Assembly: GCF_030936135.1 (NCBI RefSeq)
Contig: NC_082605.1
Span: forward strand, 15,148,261-15,212,260
DNA length: 64,000 nt
Reading direction: 5' to 3'
From: Gavia stellata
Lineage: Eukaryota; Chordata; Aves; Gaviiformes; Gaviidae
This document shows positions 22,101 through 34,600 of this stretch, piece after piece. A program made the position numbers and the translations under genes. The notes beneath the pieces are model-generated. The model was not told the origin of the DNA. It worked only from the letters and a program-made list of their open reading frames with translations, and ran no database searches. The first letter of the stretch is position 1. Each line of letters opens with the position of its first letter.

Positions 22101-24161
22101 TAGTTCATGCCCTCATACAGACAGGCAGTGTCATCTGTTTCTTTCCCTGATAAAGTCTTGATTTATCTATGGTGTGGACTTAGATATTGACCAAAATAAC
22201 ATCGTATCTGTCCACCAGTTTAAATAACTCTGATGGACATCTGTCTGTCTTTGAAATATTCTGAATGTATAATTCCAGTTAATTTTATTAAGACTGCAAA
22301 TCTCTTCTATCGTGATTACCAGTTAAGTTTCTGTCTGGCTGCATCATTCCACTTTCAAGTGAATGTTTTCCTTGAATATCAGAAACCTGTACCTGTCTCT
22401 GCTATAGTTTTAATGCATCTGCATGTTACACTGGTGTTGTACTTGACCACAATAACACGTATAAGTGCTGGAATTTGGAAGGTCTGGGCTGTTGATAAAA
22501 GTTAATGAGCTGTACTTGAATGACAGTTCCAAATAAAGAAAACCTGAATGAATTCACTTCTTGATTTGTGAGCAGTTAAACAAAATAATTACAGAGGTTG
22601 GCAAAAGAGCTGGCATTCCAGGTTTATCTGCTGTCGGGGGGGGGGGATGTGCTTTAATGTACTTTCTTGAGGCATACTCTGTCCCTAATTTGTAAAAATA
22701 GGATCCTGGTATGACTAGTTCTGTATCTTAGTATTCCTTAATCTTCTGTTGTCTGACTTCATGATTTTTGTGTACTGATTTTGTTTTTTCTATTCTTTAA
22801 TACATCCGAGATGCAGCTGAGGCTGTGCTTGTGCTGCCGGCCCCCGAAGGCCTGACCTGCTCGACGCTGTTGTGCCCAGGCTGTGGGTTTGGGCAGGGTA
22901 GCAGAGCCCAGAGAGGTGGGATGTGCTGCCTTGTTCTGTGGTGAATGAGACCGACCTCATTTGCTAGGAATGAGAAGGGCAAGTAACCTTTTTGGTTGGG
23001 AGTTAATTGTGAATCTTCAGTTGTTTTGGAGTGTAGGGCTCTGGCTCAGCTACATCTTCATGCTGCTTTTAGCTGGGTGACTGTGTGTTGAAGTTTGCTA
23101 GTAAAGAGGATGGGAGCAGAAGTCTTGGTAACTGTGTGGTCTTTAAGATGTAAAAATAAACAAAGCTGAGAAGCTGTACCCTACTTAAAACAGACTGACC
23201 TAAATTTTCAGCAATTCTAGAAGAGAGGCAGGCTCTGGGTAGCGATAAAGGCTTACTGATGACTGGCTTCCTGGTCCATGCATCGCCTGACATGGTCGAC
23301 AGGCCATCTTTGGAAAAATCTCCACTGGTGTCTGGGGTCATTGCTTCCCCCCTTGAGTTGCACAACCCGGGCTGTGGATTTCCCTTGCTGCACTTGTGTG
23401 GAGAGAATCCTCTTGTTACGCAAGTCAGCAGTTCAGCATCTTCTGGGAAGTTAGGGCATGAACCACTTCTCAAATTGCTTTTGTTGGAGCATTGTTGAAA
23501 ACATGTTTGATGTCCTCTGGCTTGTCCCTAAAGAGATTTCTTTCAAGAGTGTGTATGTGTCTGAAGTCCATTCGTACTCTTTGTCTGTAGATTAATGTTC
23601 TTGCTATCAATTGCAGTTCTCCACTACTGAATTATTAATTCCGCAGTGAGATTTTTTTTTTCTTCTTACTGTTCATTGACTTTCATGCTTGATTTATTCT
23701 TCTGTGCAGTTTGAAACTGGAGCATGGGAATTTTGACTAATATTAACGGATCACATGTATGACCTCAATGGTGGCTAAATAAACTTCTTTTTTTAATTGG
23801 GAAAAGGACATCAGTCTTTCAAAGTACTCACAGTTTCCCCGGTGAAAGGTGGTCCATTTGTGAATGTATGTTATCCAGAGAGGCACATTGCTTGTTATTT
23901 AACAAAACTGGGATGGTCAGACAGCTGGTGGAGTGATTACCCATGTGCTCCAGAGGCAGTCCTCTGGGTAGAGTGAAGGGAGAAGGAGGGAAAGGCTCGT
24001 TTGTAGATTCTCCTGCTAATGTGGCTTTGTAGCTGAATGCTCTGCTGGCAGAGAGCCTGCCTTTGATTAGAAAGCATTCCCCTTGGTTGTTCTTGTAGGT
24101 ACTGATGGTCTGCCATGTTTTGTTCTTTGTTTTGTGTTTTTGTGTGTGCTTTTTCCTGCAG
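19183..24161 (+). other. KCTD6 5' UTR intron region
   Basis: About 5 kb between the CpG-island exon and the first coding exon. No coding sequence seen. It includes a run of 11 G at 22636-22646 and one exon-like 71-bp segment near 20.6 kb. Confidence 0.6.
20578..20648 (+). other. KCTD6: Candidate KCTD6 alternative 5' UTR exon
   Basis: 71 bp between a strong acceptor (ttttctctgcag) and a consensus donor (cag|gtgagt). It has no protein match and would be untranslated. It rests only on splice-site quality and position. Confidence 0.3.
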
Positions 24162-24243
24162 GGAGATAATAAGAGGTGAATTACGTATCCTTTCAGCAGC
24201 CTTCTGTTAAACTTGGAATACCACAGTTCAAGCAATTGAACAG

Positions 24244-24270
24244 ATGGATAATGGAGACTGGGGATATATG
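24244..24270 (+). CDS. KCTD6: KCTD6 coding exon 1 (9 codons)
   Basis: ATG at 24244, MDNGDWGYM, donor gtaagt. The exon probably begins at 24162 after acceptor ttttcctgcag; a second possible acceptor follows at about 24196. Confidence 0.95.
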
Positions 24271-26143
24271 GTAAGTGTGTGCTGTGCGGTACAACTGGGC
24301 TTTCAAGATTCTGCGGTAAGAATCCTTCCAGATCTGTCTTGTGTATATCCAGAGCTTCAGTCATGTGGGAAGAAAAAACTGTGTGTGTTATATTCTCTGG
24401 AGTGCTTCACCTCACATGCTATTTGTGGGGAGAGCTCAGATTCATATTTCCTAGGTACCATCAGTGAGTACTTAACTGACACTTTAAGCTCACTGTTACC
24501 ATTTTCCTAACACACGAAGGCTGAAAGTAGTTTGTGCTTCCTGCATATAATTTTAAAGACTTTGTCATTTTATTTATAAAGAGAAATATTTTTCCTTGTA
24601 AACCCTGTCTCAAACTAGCCAAACACATCTTATTTTTCTCCTCTCCTCTTTCTCTAAACATTCTGCTGCCATGCATATGTCTGTCTTCTCTGGCTGGCCT
24701 CAGTCCTTGTTGTTAGGGTTGGTGGCCAGATGGGATTTGTTCCTTTCTCTCTTCCTTCCTCATGTGCTGTCTGGAAGCTGATGCAGACTGGTTTGTGCTC
24801 TGCACCCTTCTTCTATGCAGCATGCTAATTTGCTAATAAATATTTCTTTTTAGAGTTAAAAGCTGAAAGTTCTTTTTTGTTTGCTTGTTTTAATGATGCC
24901 TCTTAACCAGTGCATGGATTATTTTGATTGTGAGCTCTTGGTCCTCTGTCCAAACTTGAGCTGTCATCCTCTTTCAAGGGAGAGAGAGCGGCTTAACACT
25001 TGTTCAGCTGATTTTTTTTCTTTCTTTTTTTTTTTTTGTTCTAGAATGAGAAACAGATTGTGAAAGTAAGAAGCACTGTTGGGCCTCATTCAGACTAACT
25101 TGTTCTTCGGGAAATCTCTCTGTTCTCATTTCCCCATCTGTAGACTAGGAAAAAAACTTGTTGCCCAAATGCAAAACTTACTTCTGTGACAGTAGCTCAG
25201 TTGTTAAGATTTCTAAAGCATTCTGGAAATGCACGTTCTGAATGTTAAGTATCATCCTGTCTAGTTGCCAGTTGTGCCTTGTTGCTAGGTGGCTTGGATT
25301 TGGTTGGGTTTAAACACCACTTAAAGGCTTCGAATGGGAGAAGTGTGATTCTCTCCAGAGCCTGCAGTTTGCAAATAGTACTTGCCACTTGTGTCAGCGA
25401 GGTGATTGAATCTTCTTGTGGTGGCTTGATACACTCTGCAATTTCTCTCTTTCTAGATGACTGATCCAGTCACGCTAAATGTGGGTGGACACATGTATAC
25501 GACATCCCTTACAACTCTAACGAGATATCCTGACTCAATGCTTGGGGCCATGTTCAGGGGAGACTTCCCCACTGCCAGGGACTCTCAGGGCAATTACTTT
25601 ATTGACAGAGATGGACCACTTTTCCGTTATGTTCTTAACTTTTTAAGGACCTCAGAGCTCACTTTGCCACTGGACTTCAAGGAGTTTGACCTACTTCGGA
25701 AGGAAGCGGACTTCTATCAGATTGAACCGCTAATTCAGTGTCTTAATGACCCCAAGCCGCTGTATTCCGTGGATACCTTTGAGGAGGTGGTGGAGCTGTC
25801 CAGCACCCGGAAGCTTTCCAAGTACTCCAACCCGGTGGCTGTAATCATCACGCAGCTCACTATCACGACGAAAGTCCATTCGTTACTGGAAGGCATTTCA
25901 AACCACTTCACAAAGTGGAATAAGCATATGATGGACACCAGGGACTGCCAGGTTTCCTTCACGTTTGGACCATGCGATTACCACCAAGAAGTGTCGCTCA
26001 GAGTCCATCTGATGGAGTACATCACAAAGCAAGGCTTCACGATCAGGAATACCAGAGTTCATCATATGAGTGAGCGTGCCAATGAAAACACAGTGGAGCA
26101 TAACTGGACTTTCTGTAGACTGGCACGGAAAACAGATGACTGA
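24244..26143 (+). CDS. KCTD6: KCTD6, BTB/POZ adaptor for Cullin-3
   Basis: Two coding exons, 24244-24270 and 25457-26143, give 237 residues, the same length as human KCTD6 and differing at only a few positions. The first exon encodes MDNGDWGYM; the second opens MTDPVTLNVGG. Residues about 12-110 form the BTB/T1 tetramerisation domain (VTLNVGGHMYTTSLTTLTRY, RDGPLFRYVLNFLRT); the rest is the KCTD C-terminal domain. In mammals KCTD6 is a cytoplasmic substrate adaptor of Cullin-3 ubiquitin ligase acting on small ankyrin-1 and on HDAC1, dampening Hedgehog signalling (KCASH family). The start is fixed by the conserved nine-residue first exon. It lies head to head with PDHB and tail to tail with ACOX2. 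Intact. Confidence 0.97.
24271..25456 (+). other. KCTD6 intron between coding exons
   Basis: 1.2 kb, AT-rich with several T runs near 25010-25040. No other feature seen. Confidence 0.8.
25457..26143 (+). CDS. KCTD6: KCTD6 coding exon 2
   Basis: 687 bp including the TGA, after acceptor ctctttctag. It encodes residues 10-237 in one piece. Differences from human include RGDFPTARDS for GGDFPTARDP and PLYSVDT for PLYPMDT. Confidence 0.98.
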   Translation: MTDPVTLNVGGHMYTTSLTTLTRYPDSMLGAMFRGDFPTARDSQGNYFIDRDGPLFRYVLNFLRTSELTLPLDFKEFDLLRKEADFYQIEPLIQCLNDPKPLYSVDTFEEVVELSSTRKLSKYSNPVAVIITQLTITTKVHSLLEGISNHFTKWNKHMMDTRDCQVSFTFGPCDYHQEVSLRVHLMEYITKQGFTIRNTRVHHMSERANENTVEHNWTFCRLARKTDD

Positions 26144-26855
26144 TTCTGACTTCACGGGAGCCGCTTCAGTGATTTGCAACTTAATTGGACAGTAAACCCG
26201 AGAGAGTCTGGATTTTGACTAAAGCAACAATGTGGGCTTTTTTTATACGACTATTTATTGTTTATCAGTAAGGACTGGAGGAGTTTCGTTCTCTAGCAAC
26301 TCTGTCCTTTTTTCCTGTTCAGAAAAAAAACATGCATGTGCCTGTTAAGACACCTTTTTGTTTGAAAGAGGGAGTCCGAAGAATTAGTACAATAGGGTAT
26401 TTTGTGTCATTAACACAATTCTCTGACGCAACTTAAAGTGCTAAAATTACCTCTGTTTAAACGGTTTCTAATCCATCTAATGCTACGATACTGGGAGCAA
26501 GAAACAAACAGAATTTAAGATGCAGTTGGGGGAAAGCTGCTATCATGTAGACTAATTTAGTTTCTAAATCAATAAACAGTATTGTAATATTCTAGGAAAA
26601 CAAATCCCACCCTTTAAAAGTACTTGATAAGTACAGTTTCTTACAGTTATGACAACTGTTTCTTTCTATGCATATAAATCAAGCAACCAAATATTATCTG
26701 TAGCCATGGAAATATGATTAGAAATATTTATATTGGATTCTAAATGCAAAATGTCCCTGTGGTAGAATTCATATTTTTAATGCCTGGTGCAATATTATTC
26801 CCAAGTGTAATGCCTGCCAGCAAGAAGCTAATAAAAATGTGAAATACAGAATACT
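26144..26855 (+). other. KCTD6: KCTD6 3' UTR
   Basis: AT-rich sequence after the stop. AATAAA occurs at 26571-26576 and 26830-26835; the second is followed by a T-rich stretch and is the likelier main site. Confidence 0.65.
26830..26835 (+). terminator. KCTD6: Polyadenylation signal AATAAA (KCTD6)
   Basis: Canonical AATAAA 690 bp past the stop, with a downstream T-rich element (tttttttttgtc near 26865). Confidence 0.65.
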
Positions 26856-27884
26856 ATTTTGTATTTTTTTTTGTCTTCTAGAACTCTAATACTTAAAATC
26901 CCAACGAAACAAAAAAACCCCACCCAAGACCTGTTTTTCCATTCTGCAGAGTAGTTCAGATGCTCTGGTAGGGCTCCATTCTTCTCCATTACTGATGTAC
27001 TTTATTCCTTTTTGTCTTCATCAGTTGATTCAACTGTCCTCATTATAGAAAAAGCTTGTGTTTTTGAAAACTGCATTATGACTAACAAAAGGATGTCAAG
27101 TATTTGTACCGGCTAAAGGGGTAGGGATGGAGGGAACACAGAGCCTAAATACTTGTAGCTGCTAAGCAGTGTTGTCTGGTTTGTCGGCAATTTATCTAGT
27201 TATTTTATATATATAATTTTAACTGTAGAGTGCTGTTTCTGACGATGTTCAAGTCAAGGCACTCAAATTCTGTGGTTGTACTCTATTTTGGTTAGCCATT
27301 TCTGCTTATCTTGGGCACTTTGTCATAGTTATTAATAGAATTTCTGGTTATGCTCTAACTTGAATGCTGTTGGGAGTGAGAGAGTTGATATCCATTTTGC
27401 TGAATGGATCACGTTCTCCCGTGAAGTTGTTGTGACAAGTGTTTCTTACCACAACTGCTTTGCTGTCTGGGCTGTGTGGACCACAGCTCTTCGGGGATGT
27501 AAGAGAGGGTCTGGATTTCTGTGGTAGTTGCTGGTTCCTGAACGTGGGAGCTTTCCATCCTCTCTCTCACTCAGAAGGCCTGCCTCGGGTGTGTTTGTCA
27601 TATTTTGTCTCCCCCTCTTCATATGTTGTAGGGGTTTTGACTTTTGTAATAAGAGGCAGTAAGAGCTTTATTCTTCCTACAAGGGGGGAAAGAAAAGCTG
27701 AACTGATGAAGCTCAGGAAAAATGGTTTTTTCCTTCCTGCAACACGTGGTAAGAAATATGTGTTAACTGGCATTGAATTATAATCACAAGATGTTCTTTG
27801 CAACACTTCATTTACTAGCAAATTAATGACTGGCCTGGATCAGCCTGCCCTTCCCATAATTATGAAGTATAATAATTAGAGAAG
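26856..27884. other. Intergenic stretch between KCTD6 and ACOX2 3' ends
   Basis: About 1 kb between two converging genes. No conserved reading frame or repeat family recognised. Confidence 0.6.
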
Positions 27885-27904
27885 CAGTATTCCAAATAAT
27901 ACAC

Positions 27905-27910
27905 TTTATT
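27905..27910 (-). terminator. ACOX2: Polyadenylation signal AATAAA (ACOX2)
   Basis: Minus-strand CCAATAAAGTG about 660 bp past the ACOX2 stop codon. Confidence 0.5.
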
Positions 27911-28158
27911 GGAACCCAAGATTTATAGAAAGACAGCATGAGCGGCTCTTAATGGGAAAGTAAATTCTGCAGGCTGGAGTTGGCATCAGCTTTGTCTGAA
28001 TCTTCATTAGCCAGGAATACTCCACTGCTGATCAAGTTAAGAGCTATTTTAATTGTCCAAACAGATGTACTTTCTAATCTACCTTTTGATCTAAGAGAGC
28101 AAGTTGTTCCTAGAAACCAAGGACCATAATTTTACCTTCCTTGGGTTTTTCAGTGGTG

Positions 28159-28192
28159 TTTTTTTTTTTTTTTGGGGGGGGGGGGGGGGGGG
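28159..28192. repeat. Homopolymer tract T15 followed by G19
   Basis: Fifteen T directly followed by nineteen G on the plus strand; the ACOX2 transcript would carry nineteen C then fifteen A. Such a G run can form quadruplexes and is prone to length change and assembly error. Confidence 0.9.
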
Positions 28193-28567
28193 TGTTGTAC
28201 AGTTATAACACACTGAGGGGAAGCTCATAATGTGTTTTTTCCGTAATCGTCATATAGTGGATTTAGAAAAAGAATAAGAAAGCCAAATGGCATAGTTTTG
28301 ATGCTATCAGGACACTTCAGGTTAGAAAACAGCAAACCCCAGGCTGTTTCTGACTAGATTGCCTCATAGCAGTGGGTACCGCTCAGCATTGTCTGGCTTC
28401 TGTCTGATTAAATGCAAATGGCTGGCTAAGAGTCTTGTTTCATACTTGTTGCAGCTGCGAGTAAACAACTGATTATTAATACTGATTAGTCATTACTGAT
28501 GCTTCATAAATGTACTGCTGCATAAAGAACAGGAGGGAATGTGTGGCCTTCACTTAAGTCATGGTCT

Positions 28568-28630
28568 TCATAATTTTGATAGCGTGTTGTGAAGAAGTGG
28601 CTTCAAGTACTTCTCATAGGCTGGGCTCAT
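28568..28630 (-). CDS. ACOX2: ACOX2 coding exon 14, SKL terminus
   Basis: 63 bp after acceptor tttctgaacag. [20 protein letters not shown] and TGA. The last three residues are the canonical peroxisomal import signal. The exon has no separate open frame of note and was found from the splice sites and homology. Confidence 0.95.
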   Translation of the reverse strand: MSPAYEKYLKPLLHNTLSKL

Positions 28631-31600
28631 CTGTTCAGAAAGAGAATGTGGAAGGGAATTAATCGTAATTAAGAAGAAGAAAAAGGCTGTAATTTTTTTC
28701 TTAAGAATGATCTCTGAAATATAGGAAGCTAGACTATTTAAACAAACCCAAACAGCCAGCTACTTCAGCTATGCGAGATCTCTTTCTCTATAGTATGTGC
28801 TGTCCTTCATAACCAGTACCCAATACTCATCCCAAATGGAACAGCATACTACTTAACTTCAAAAAATATGCTTGAACTTGAATGTTTGCTGAAGGCAAAT
28901 CTTGTGTTCAGCTGTAGAATTTCAAAGGGTTGCTGATTACCACAGTAAAAAACTCACTTAAGGCAAAATGAGTTTTCAAACAGAGCAATAGGTATTTGCA
29001 TCAAGCAGAATTTTACATTACTCCACATTATGGATGAATTAAGAAGTGAAAGTAAAGTGCTAAAGACCATGAAGGATGAAATTGCCTTGTTTAACATTTA
29101 TACTCTTTCTGGTTAAACATATTATTAAAAAAAATATCAAGTATTGCACTAGTAAAAGTACCAGTGAATGGAAAATACCCTGCAATTAGTGTCTCTTGCA
29201 GCCATCTAGTGTTGTTCCATAATATATAAACTATGTAAACAGACTTTTGTTTTAGCGTATTTTGTACAATGTTAGCTCAGTCATATAAGTTTAAAAACCA
29301 AAACCACATTGGTGGCACGCGACTGCCCAGCTCCTAGGTACAAGCTCTAGTACTCTGGGGGCTGTAATTCATCGTTAGGTTAAATGTCTGAGCTAAGACT
29401 ACAGGTGGCATAACTGGAGTATCACAGGTCATTGTTCAGAGTGAGATACTAAGAATTAAAGGCTCTTATTCCACTTACTTTTATCTGTATTGCTTTTATT
29501 AAAAGAAAAGCAAACAATTTCTGCTCTGGCTAATGCAGAAGTTGCCTGGCTGTAGTCCAGCTTTCATACCTGCTTGTTGGTCGGTGACTTCTGAGCCCAC
29601 TCGTAAAGCCGTTGGTAAACCTGTCCGTCGTAGCTGCCAAGTGCAGAATTCAGGCTCTTATCTGTGAAGTCAAAAGCATCCACTAGCGGAACAGCATCCC
29701 TCCTAAGAAGTAGATGAATGACATTCACGTTACTGAAGCGGGTATTGCTTTGTAAGGGATGAAAATAAGTCAAAGGTAAACTTGAAAGTCAGTTGTCCAG
29801 GTTCCTCAGCCTAAAAAGCTTGTGCCAGTTTTTCCCTTTGCCTCCACTGTGGGGAAAATCCTGCTTGTTCTGATTCCTCAGAGGCATGTTCTACTAATGC
29901 CCTGAGTTGTCTGTACTGTTGAATGGGTATTTGCAGGGTCTTGTAATCACCTGGGGTCCGTCCCTAATTCAGGACTCAGTCTCATGTCAGATGTTTTCTC
30001 AGCAGACTCTGCCAGTTCTAGCTTTTGGTTTTTATCGATTTGTTTTGGTTTGTTTTTCTTATGCTGTGTGTGTTTGTCTTACAAAACGGAATAAGGTTGC
30101 TACTAGATTGATGTGAAGTGCTTTGCTAATCTTGAATGTTCATCTACTCTTAGGTATTTCTGTTACCTCATCATGGGGTGTCAAGGTCTTCTACTCTGTA
30201 AGAACAAAGCTACCCTGAACCGCACCAAGGGCCCATCTAGCCCAGGGGCCAATCTGACAGCAGTCACCGATAGATAGCTACAGCATAAGGACAAGTATGT
30301 AATGACAGCATTGTCTCCTAAGCAGGAGAGAGTTTCTTTTTCCTCATCCTCCCATCATCCTGGGTGTAGGAAGTCGTGCTGGCACCTGAGGTACACAGGT
30401 GCAAAGCGGTTTGCTCAAATGTTGGCATTTGCATCTACCAGTTCCTTTTGGGGAAAGGCTGTTTGGGGGTTGGGGAAAGGCTGGGGTTTTGCTACGGACC
30501 GGGAAGTGTTTGTATCCTTTCTACTAATTGTAAATAACTGACTCTAATTACCCAGGTAAATACCCACTCCGTTCTTGAATCCTGTTAACAAGGCATGGGC
30601 TAACGCAGAGAAGTTGCAATGAATTCCAGAGACGACAATGTGTTAGGCTTTTGAAAATGTTATGTTAAGCTTATCGCTTAACTTGAAATTTGCCATCAGT
30701 TCTGAAAACGCTTGCTGTTTGGCTCAGTTCAGCTCTTGGTTGTGGTGTATTCTTGTTTCTCTCTAGGTGGCTTAAGTAGAATTTTACATATGGTAGCAAC
30801 TCGCTTCTCCGCGCTGTAAGTTAATCTGTTCTTAACAAACAGCACTGACTAGTGAAAGATGAACCCTTTGTCAAAAAGCCTTTGTGAGTGTTGTGGTACG
30901 TTAAAAACTTAGCATATCTCAGAATTCACAAAGTTAGTAATAACTGGTGTCGAGCAGATGCATCTGAGCTAGCTGTAGGCAGGATTGTTTGGGTACCGGT
31001 TGCAACTCAGCCATGGCAACAGAGTAGGCTGTATTAGCTGTGGCTTAAGCAGATTTTGCAGTGTATGATCGGTTGCTTTGGCTGCTTCCTGCCAGTGCTG
31101 GTCTGACTACATATTTTCCTGCTTTTGCTCTACTGCAAATGGTAGAAAGTGTTCAGGATTTCTTGATTTATAATTTAAGCTTTCATGTTACAGAACTTTA
31201 ATTTAGAGATTGCAGAGGAGCTGGACGCTTAGGTCTGTTTTGCAGTGAAAACGAGTTCTGTGTAGATGTTTCAATCAATTTCTAGTGCTGCCAGGCAATG
31301 AAAATAAAAACCAAATGAGGTGAATTGACTTTGGAGATGTTGCCATAGGTACAGCAGCACCATTTTATATCTATCACAGGGACGAACTGTGTATCCTCTC
31401 TCATGCTAGAGCAGCTCACCGAATGACAGCCAGGAGGTCCAGGTATGATGCTGTGACCATGTCCATTTGAGCTCCAGATATGTATCCATCATGCAAGAAG
31501 ACTCCTGCATTTGAGAAGATCCCGTGTAATGCAAAGAGGTCACAAAGATGTTTCATAATCTTCTGGATGCCAGCCTTGGTCTCCAGTTTTTCCACAGTTT

Positions 31601-34600
31601 CTGCAAAGTTTTTCACTGTGATGTAGTGGCAGTGAGCCTGGAAAACAAGTGCAATCAACAGTGAATACACCTCAAAACACTTTTAGTAGGCCAAGTGACT
31701 CAAACGTTCTTGCAAAGAATATAAAACCTTTTCACTTCCCTGGCACTTTTCCAGTCTGTATTCTTTGTTTGCTGCTTGACCAGGACTTTTGCATTCATGT
31801 CTTACAGCGACAGTAGAGGAGAGGATTGGGGGTGTAAACAGTCAACACTGTGGTATTTGTAAACTCTAGAAAACCACTTCAGAAATCATGGTAGTACTTA
31901 TTCTAAATATTTCTGATGAATACCCCAAAGAGTTTGTGTGATGGAAACAAAATGGAACGTGCTTGTGTTGACCCCTAGCAAGTGAATCTTGGTTATACAT
32001 CAACAGGAGAAAACTCTTCTGTTGAAGGCCTTGGGCTCATGGTACATTGGGCTGTGTCTATAGGGCTTCAGCTCTGAAAATGTCCGTTGTCACAGAAGAA
32101 CAATGAAACTTACCTCTCGCTTTTGTGGTTTTAAGTAAACTGATAATTTCTGGGTCAGAGACCAGTAGAGTGTCTAACTGTCAAGTTAGAGAAATATTAG
32201 CTGAGGTCCAGAGCAAATGAAGCAGGCTGACTCCGGCTGTTTGTGGGGGTGACTCTTGTTATGCTGACATTACTGCGGGTGGTTGGTGGTGTTGGTATCT
32301 GCGTGGGTTCACTCCCCCACTGTACAGTTCTCCCCCCAGCTGTGGGTGTAAGCGCAGCACACCTGCACTGCAGCTCTTCCTGCCAGCACAGTCAAGCAGC
32401 GTGGAGGCCAGCGTGGACTGCAGAACCTGCCTGAGAAGCTGGATGTCTACTCAAGTGACTAACCCGTGTGGAGTCTGCAGCAAAGCCGTACCCAGTGTTT
32501 GAGGCACTCAGCTGAGAGCTGGCAGGCATCAGTTAGTATAGCTGCCATGCCAGTCGTGTGGGTGAGTCTCCAAGGAAGGGGTGGAATAAGAAGTAAATAC
32601 AGAAGTGCCCCAAGAAGGCAACAGGCTATCAAGGTTTTAAAGTTATGGGGGAAACTCAAGGGTTTTGGGTGACACTTCCTCTCCCTGAAGTATCTAAGAA
32701 ACTTTGGGGGCCCAGATCACATTTTGTGAAGAGTCTAGCAGCACAATGCCACGGACAATACCACAGCCAGCCCTCTGCATATGTTAGGCTCTTCAGAAAT
32801 AGTTTATTTCTGACTAGTCCCATGTCTATGTTCTCCTCCTCGCTTCTCAAAGAGAGCTGGATTCCAGCTCCTCTGCTGACACCTGGTCTCCCTGCTTTTT
32901 AGTCCCGAGACCTTGGCCACCCATTTGAGTGGGTGCAGGAGGCAACAGCTTGTTCAGGTTTGTCTGCGGGGAGTGCTGGCCAGAGCCTTTTCTAGAGGTA
33001 ATCTCAAATAGGAACATCTTGCTTCAGTTTCATTCCACTAAAAATGTATTTACATTTAAACAATAATTAGGAAAGTAATTTTTTAAAGTCACTTTGTTTA
33101 TAGGAGGTCTCCTTTACTTTTGGGGCAATTACACAGTTTTTCTGCTCCTTTTCAGGCTTACAGCACTGAATACTTGCTGCTTCCACTGAGCCTGTGCAAT
33201 TAAAAATGGGGGGTGACGCATGGCAGACAGATGACTGCAAAAAATGCTGCTGAGGTCAGGTCTTTGCTCCCTTACTCAGTGAGTTCTTGTTTTGAAGGGT
33301 TATAACCATGCTTACCGGTATGAGCGGACCAACACTTCCACTGGTTTTGAAACGATCTTGGCTGTTGCTGAGAAAGAGTTTGACTCATCAAGGACTTTGT
33401 TTAATTGACTGACTACGAGGGGGCTGTTCCCCACTATGAGATCACCAAGATGGTACCACCACAGTTAGGTATGTGTAGGGTTCCTTTTTCCCTGTCAGGG
33501 GCTTCTTGCTAAGTCCATTTCAATTTGGGTTGGCTCTGGCTGAATGGTAGATTACAGCAAGATGTTTTTCATTAAAAATTGAATGAAGTTAAAATTAGCC
33601 GTGGATCTGTTTCAAAATCTTCCTTTCCTCAGCTTAGGAAGGAAGGAAGGAAGACCTTCACCATAATTGTAGAGGAATTGCACTTAACTGCATATTAAAA
33701 AAAGATTTTTGTTTTTTGGAGATACTGAAGTATCAGTGGTTTGGGTTTTCATTTAAATGTAGGGCTTTTCTCCCCTCTCGCTTTCTTTTCTGTTTAGTTC
33801 GGTACTAACTAACCCCTGTTCTGGGGAACAAATGCTGCTATCCTGATCCTACTTCAGCTGAAGGCATGCTGGTTGCCTGTCTAATCCATGTAAACTGGGA
33901 GTTGGTTTTGAATCTCTTATTAATTTGACTTTGATTTGATTTTTCTTTCAGTAGTAATTAACATTGCACTTATCACTGCTTTTCATTGTTTTCCCTGCAG
34001 TTATCTTTCCTTGGGAGAGCGGTAGATGGAATTAATACCAGGCATGTTTCACTCTTGCTGTGACTCCACTAGCTTTCAGTAGGGTGGCTTTGGGGAGGCT
34101 TTCCTCTGGGAGCCAGAAACACTGGATTCTTATAAAAAGATGAGCGTTAGCTGGAGATGGTGGGTTCTTGTTGCAGGATACGGGCTGTCTGATTCTGCTA
34201 GTAGTGGCAGCATAACTGTGAATGTACTTTTTTTGTGTCTCCCTTTCATTTCTACTCCCTCTAGTCTTTTTCCAGCTGGCCTATTCGAACAGCAGATTGT
34301 TCAGATCAGGAATTGCTTCTTACTACGATTTTTCCACCATGCAGACCGCAGTGGTGCCCTGGTTTTTGTGGTGTCCCTTAGATGCTAACAGAAAACAATA
34401 AACAGCGATGAGACTTTAAGCTAATCATGCCGTTTCTGTTGCATATTGTATCATAAAGACAAATGTCAAATAAGCCGATAAATTTTGCTAACCTTCGCAG
34501 CCTGCGCCAGCTGCACTGTGCACTGGTTCCATGCGTCGTGCTTATTGACTCCAGACTGAATCAAGTCCTGTAGTTTAGTTGCTGTGCTGCTTAGGAGTCT

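Larger units (their letters stand above)
27885..28567 (-). other. ACOX2: ACOX2 3' UTR (end approximate)
   Basis: From the ACOX2 stop down to a minus-strand AATAAA at 27905-27910 (plus strand tttatt). An ATTAAA at 28048-28053 could serve a shorter form. The 15-T/19-G tract lies inside this stretch. Confidence 0.55.

Noticed and set aside
22636-22646. Run of 11 G in the KCTD6 5' intron.
   Set aside because: A short homopolymer on its own is common; no second run close enough for a clear quadruplex pattern.
24184-24192. Text gtatcctt resembling a U12-type intron donor.
   Set aside because: It lies in the untranslated part of a KCTD6 exon with no matching branch site or acceptor; the real introns here are GT-AG of the major type.
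23828-24364. 178-residue minus-strand open frame overlapping the first KCTD6 coding exon.
   Set aside because: It is antisense to a certain exon, has no domain, and does not fit any human neighbour.
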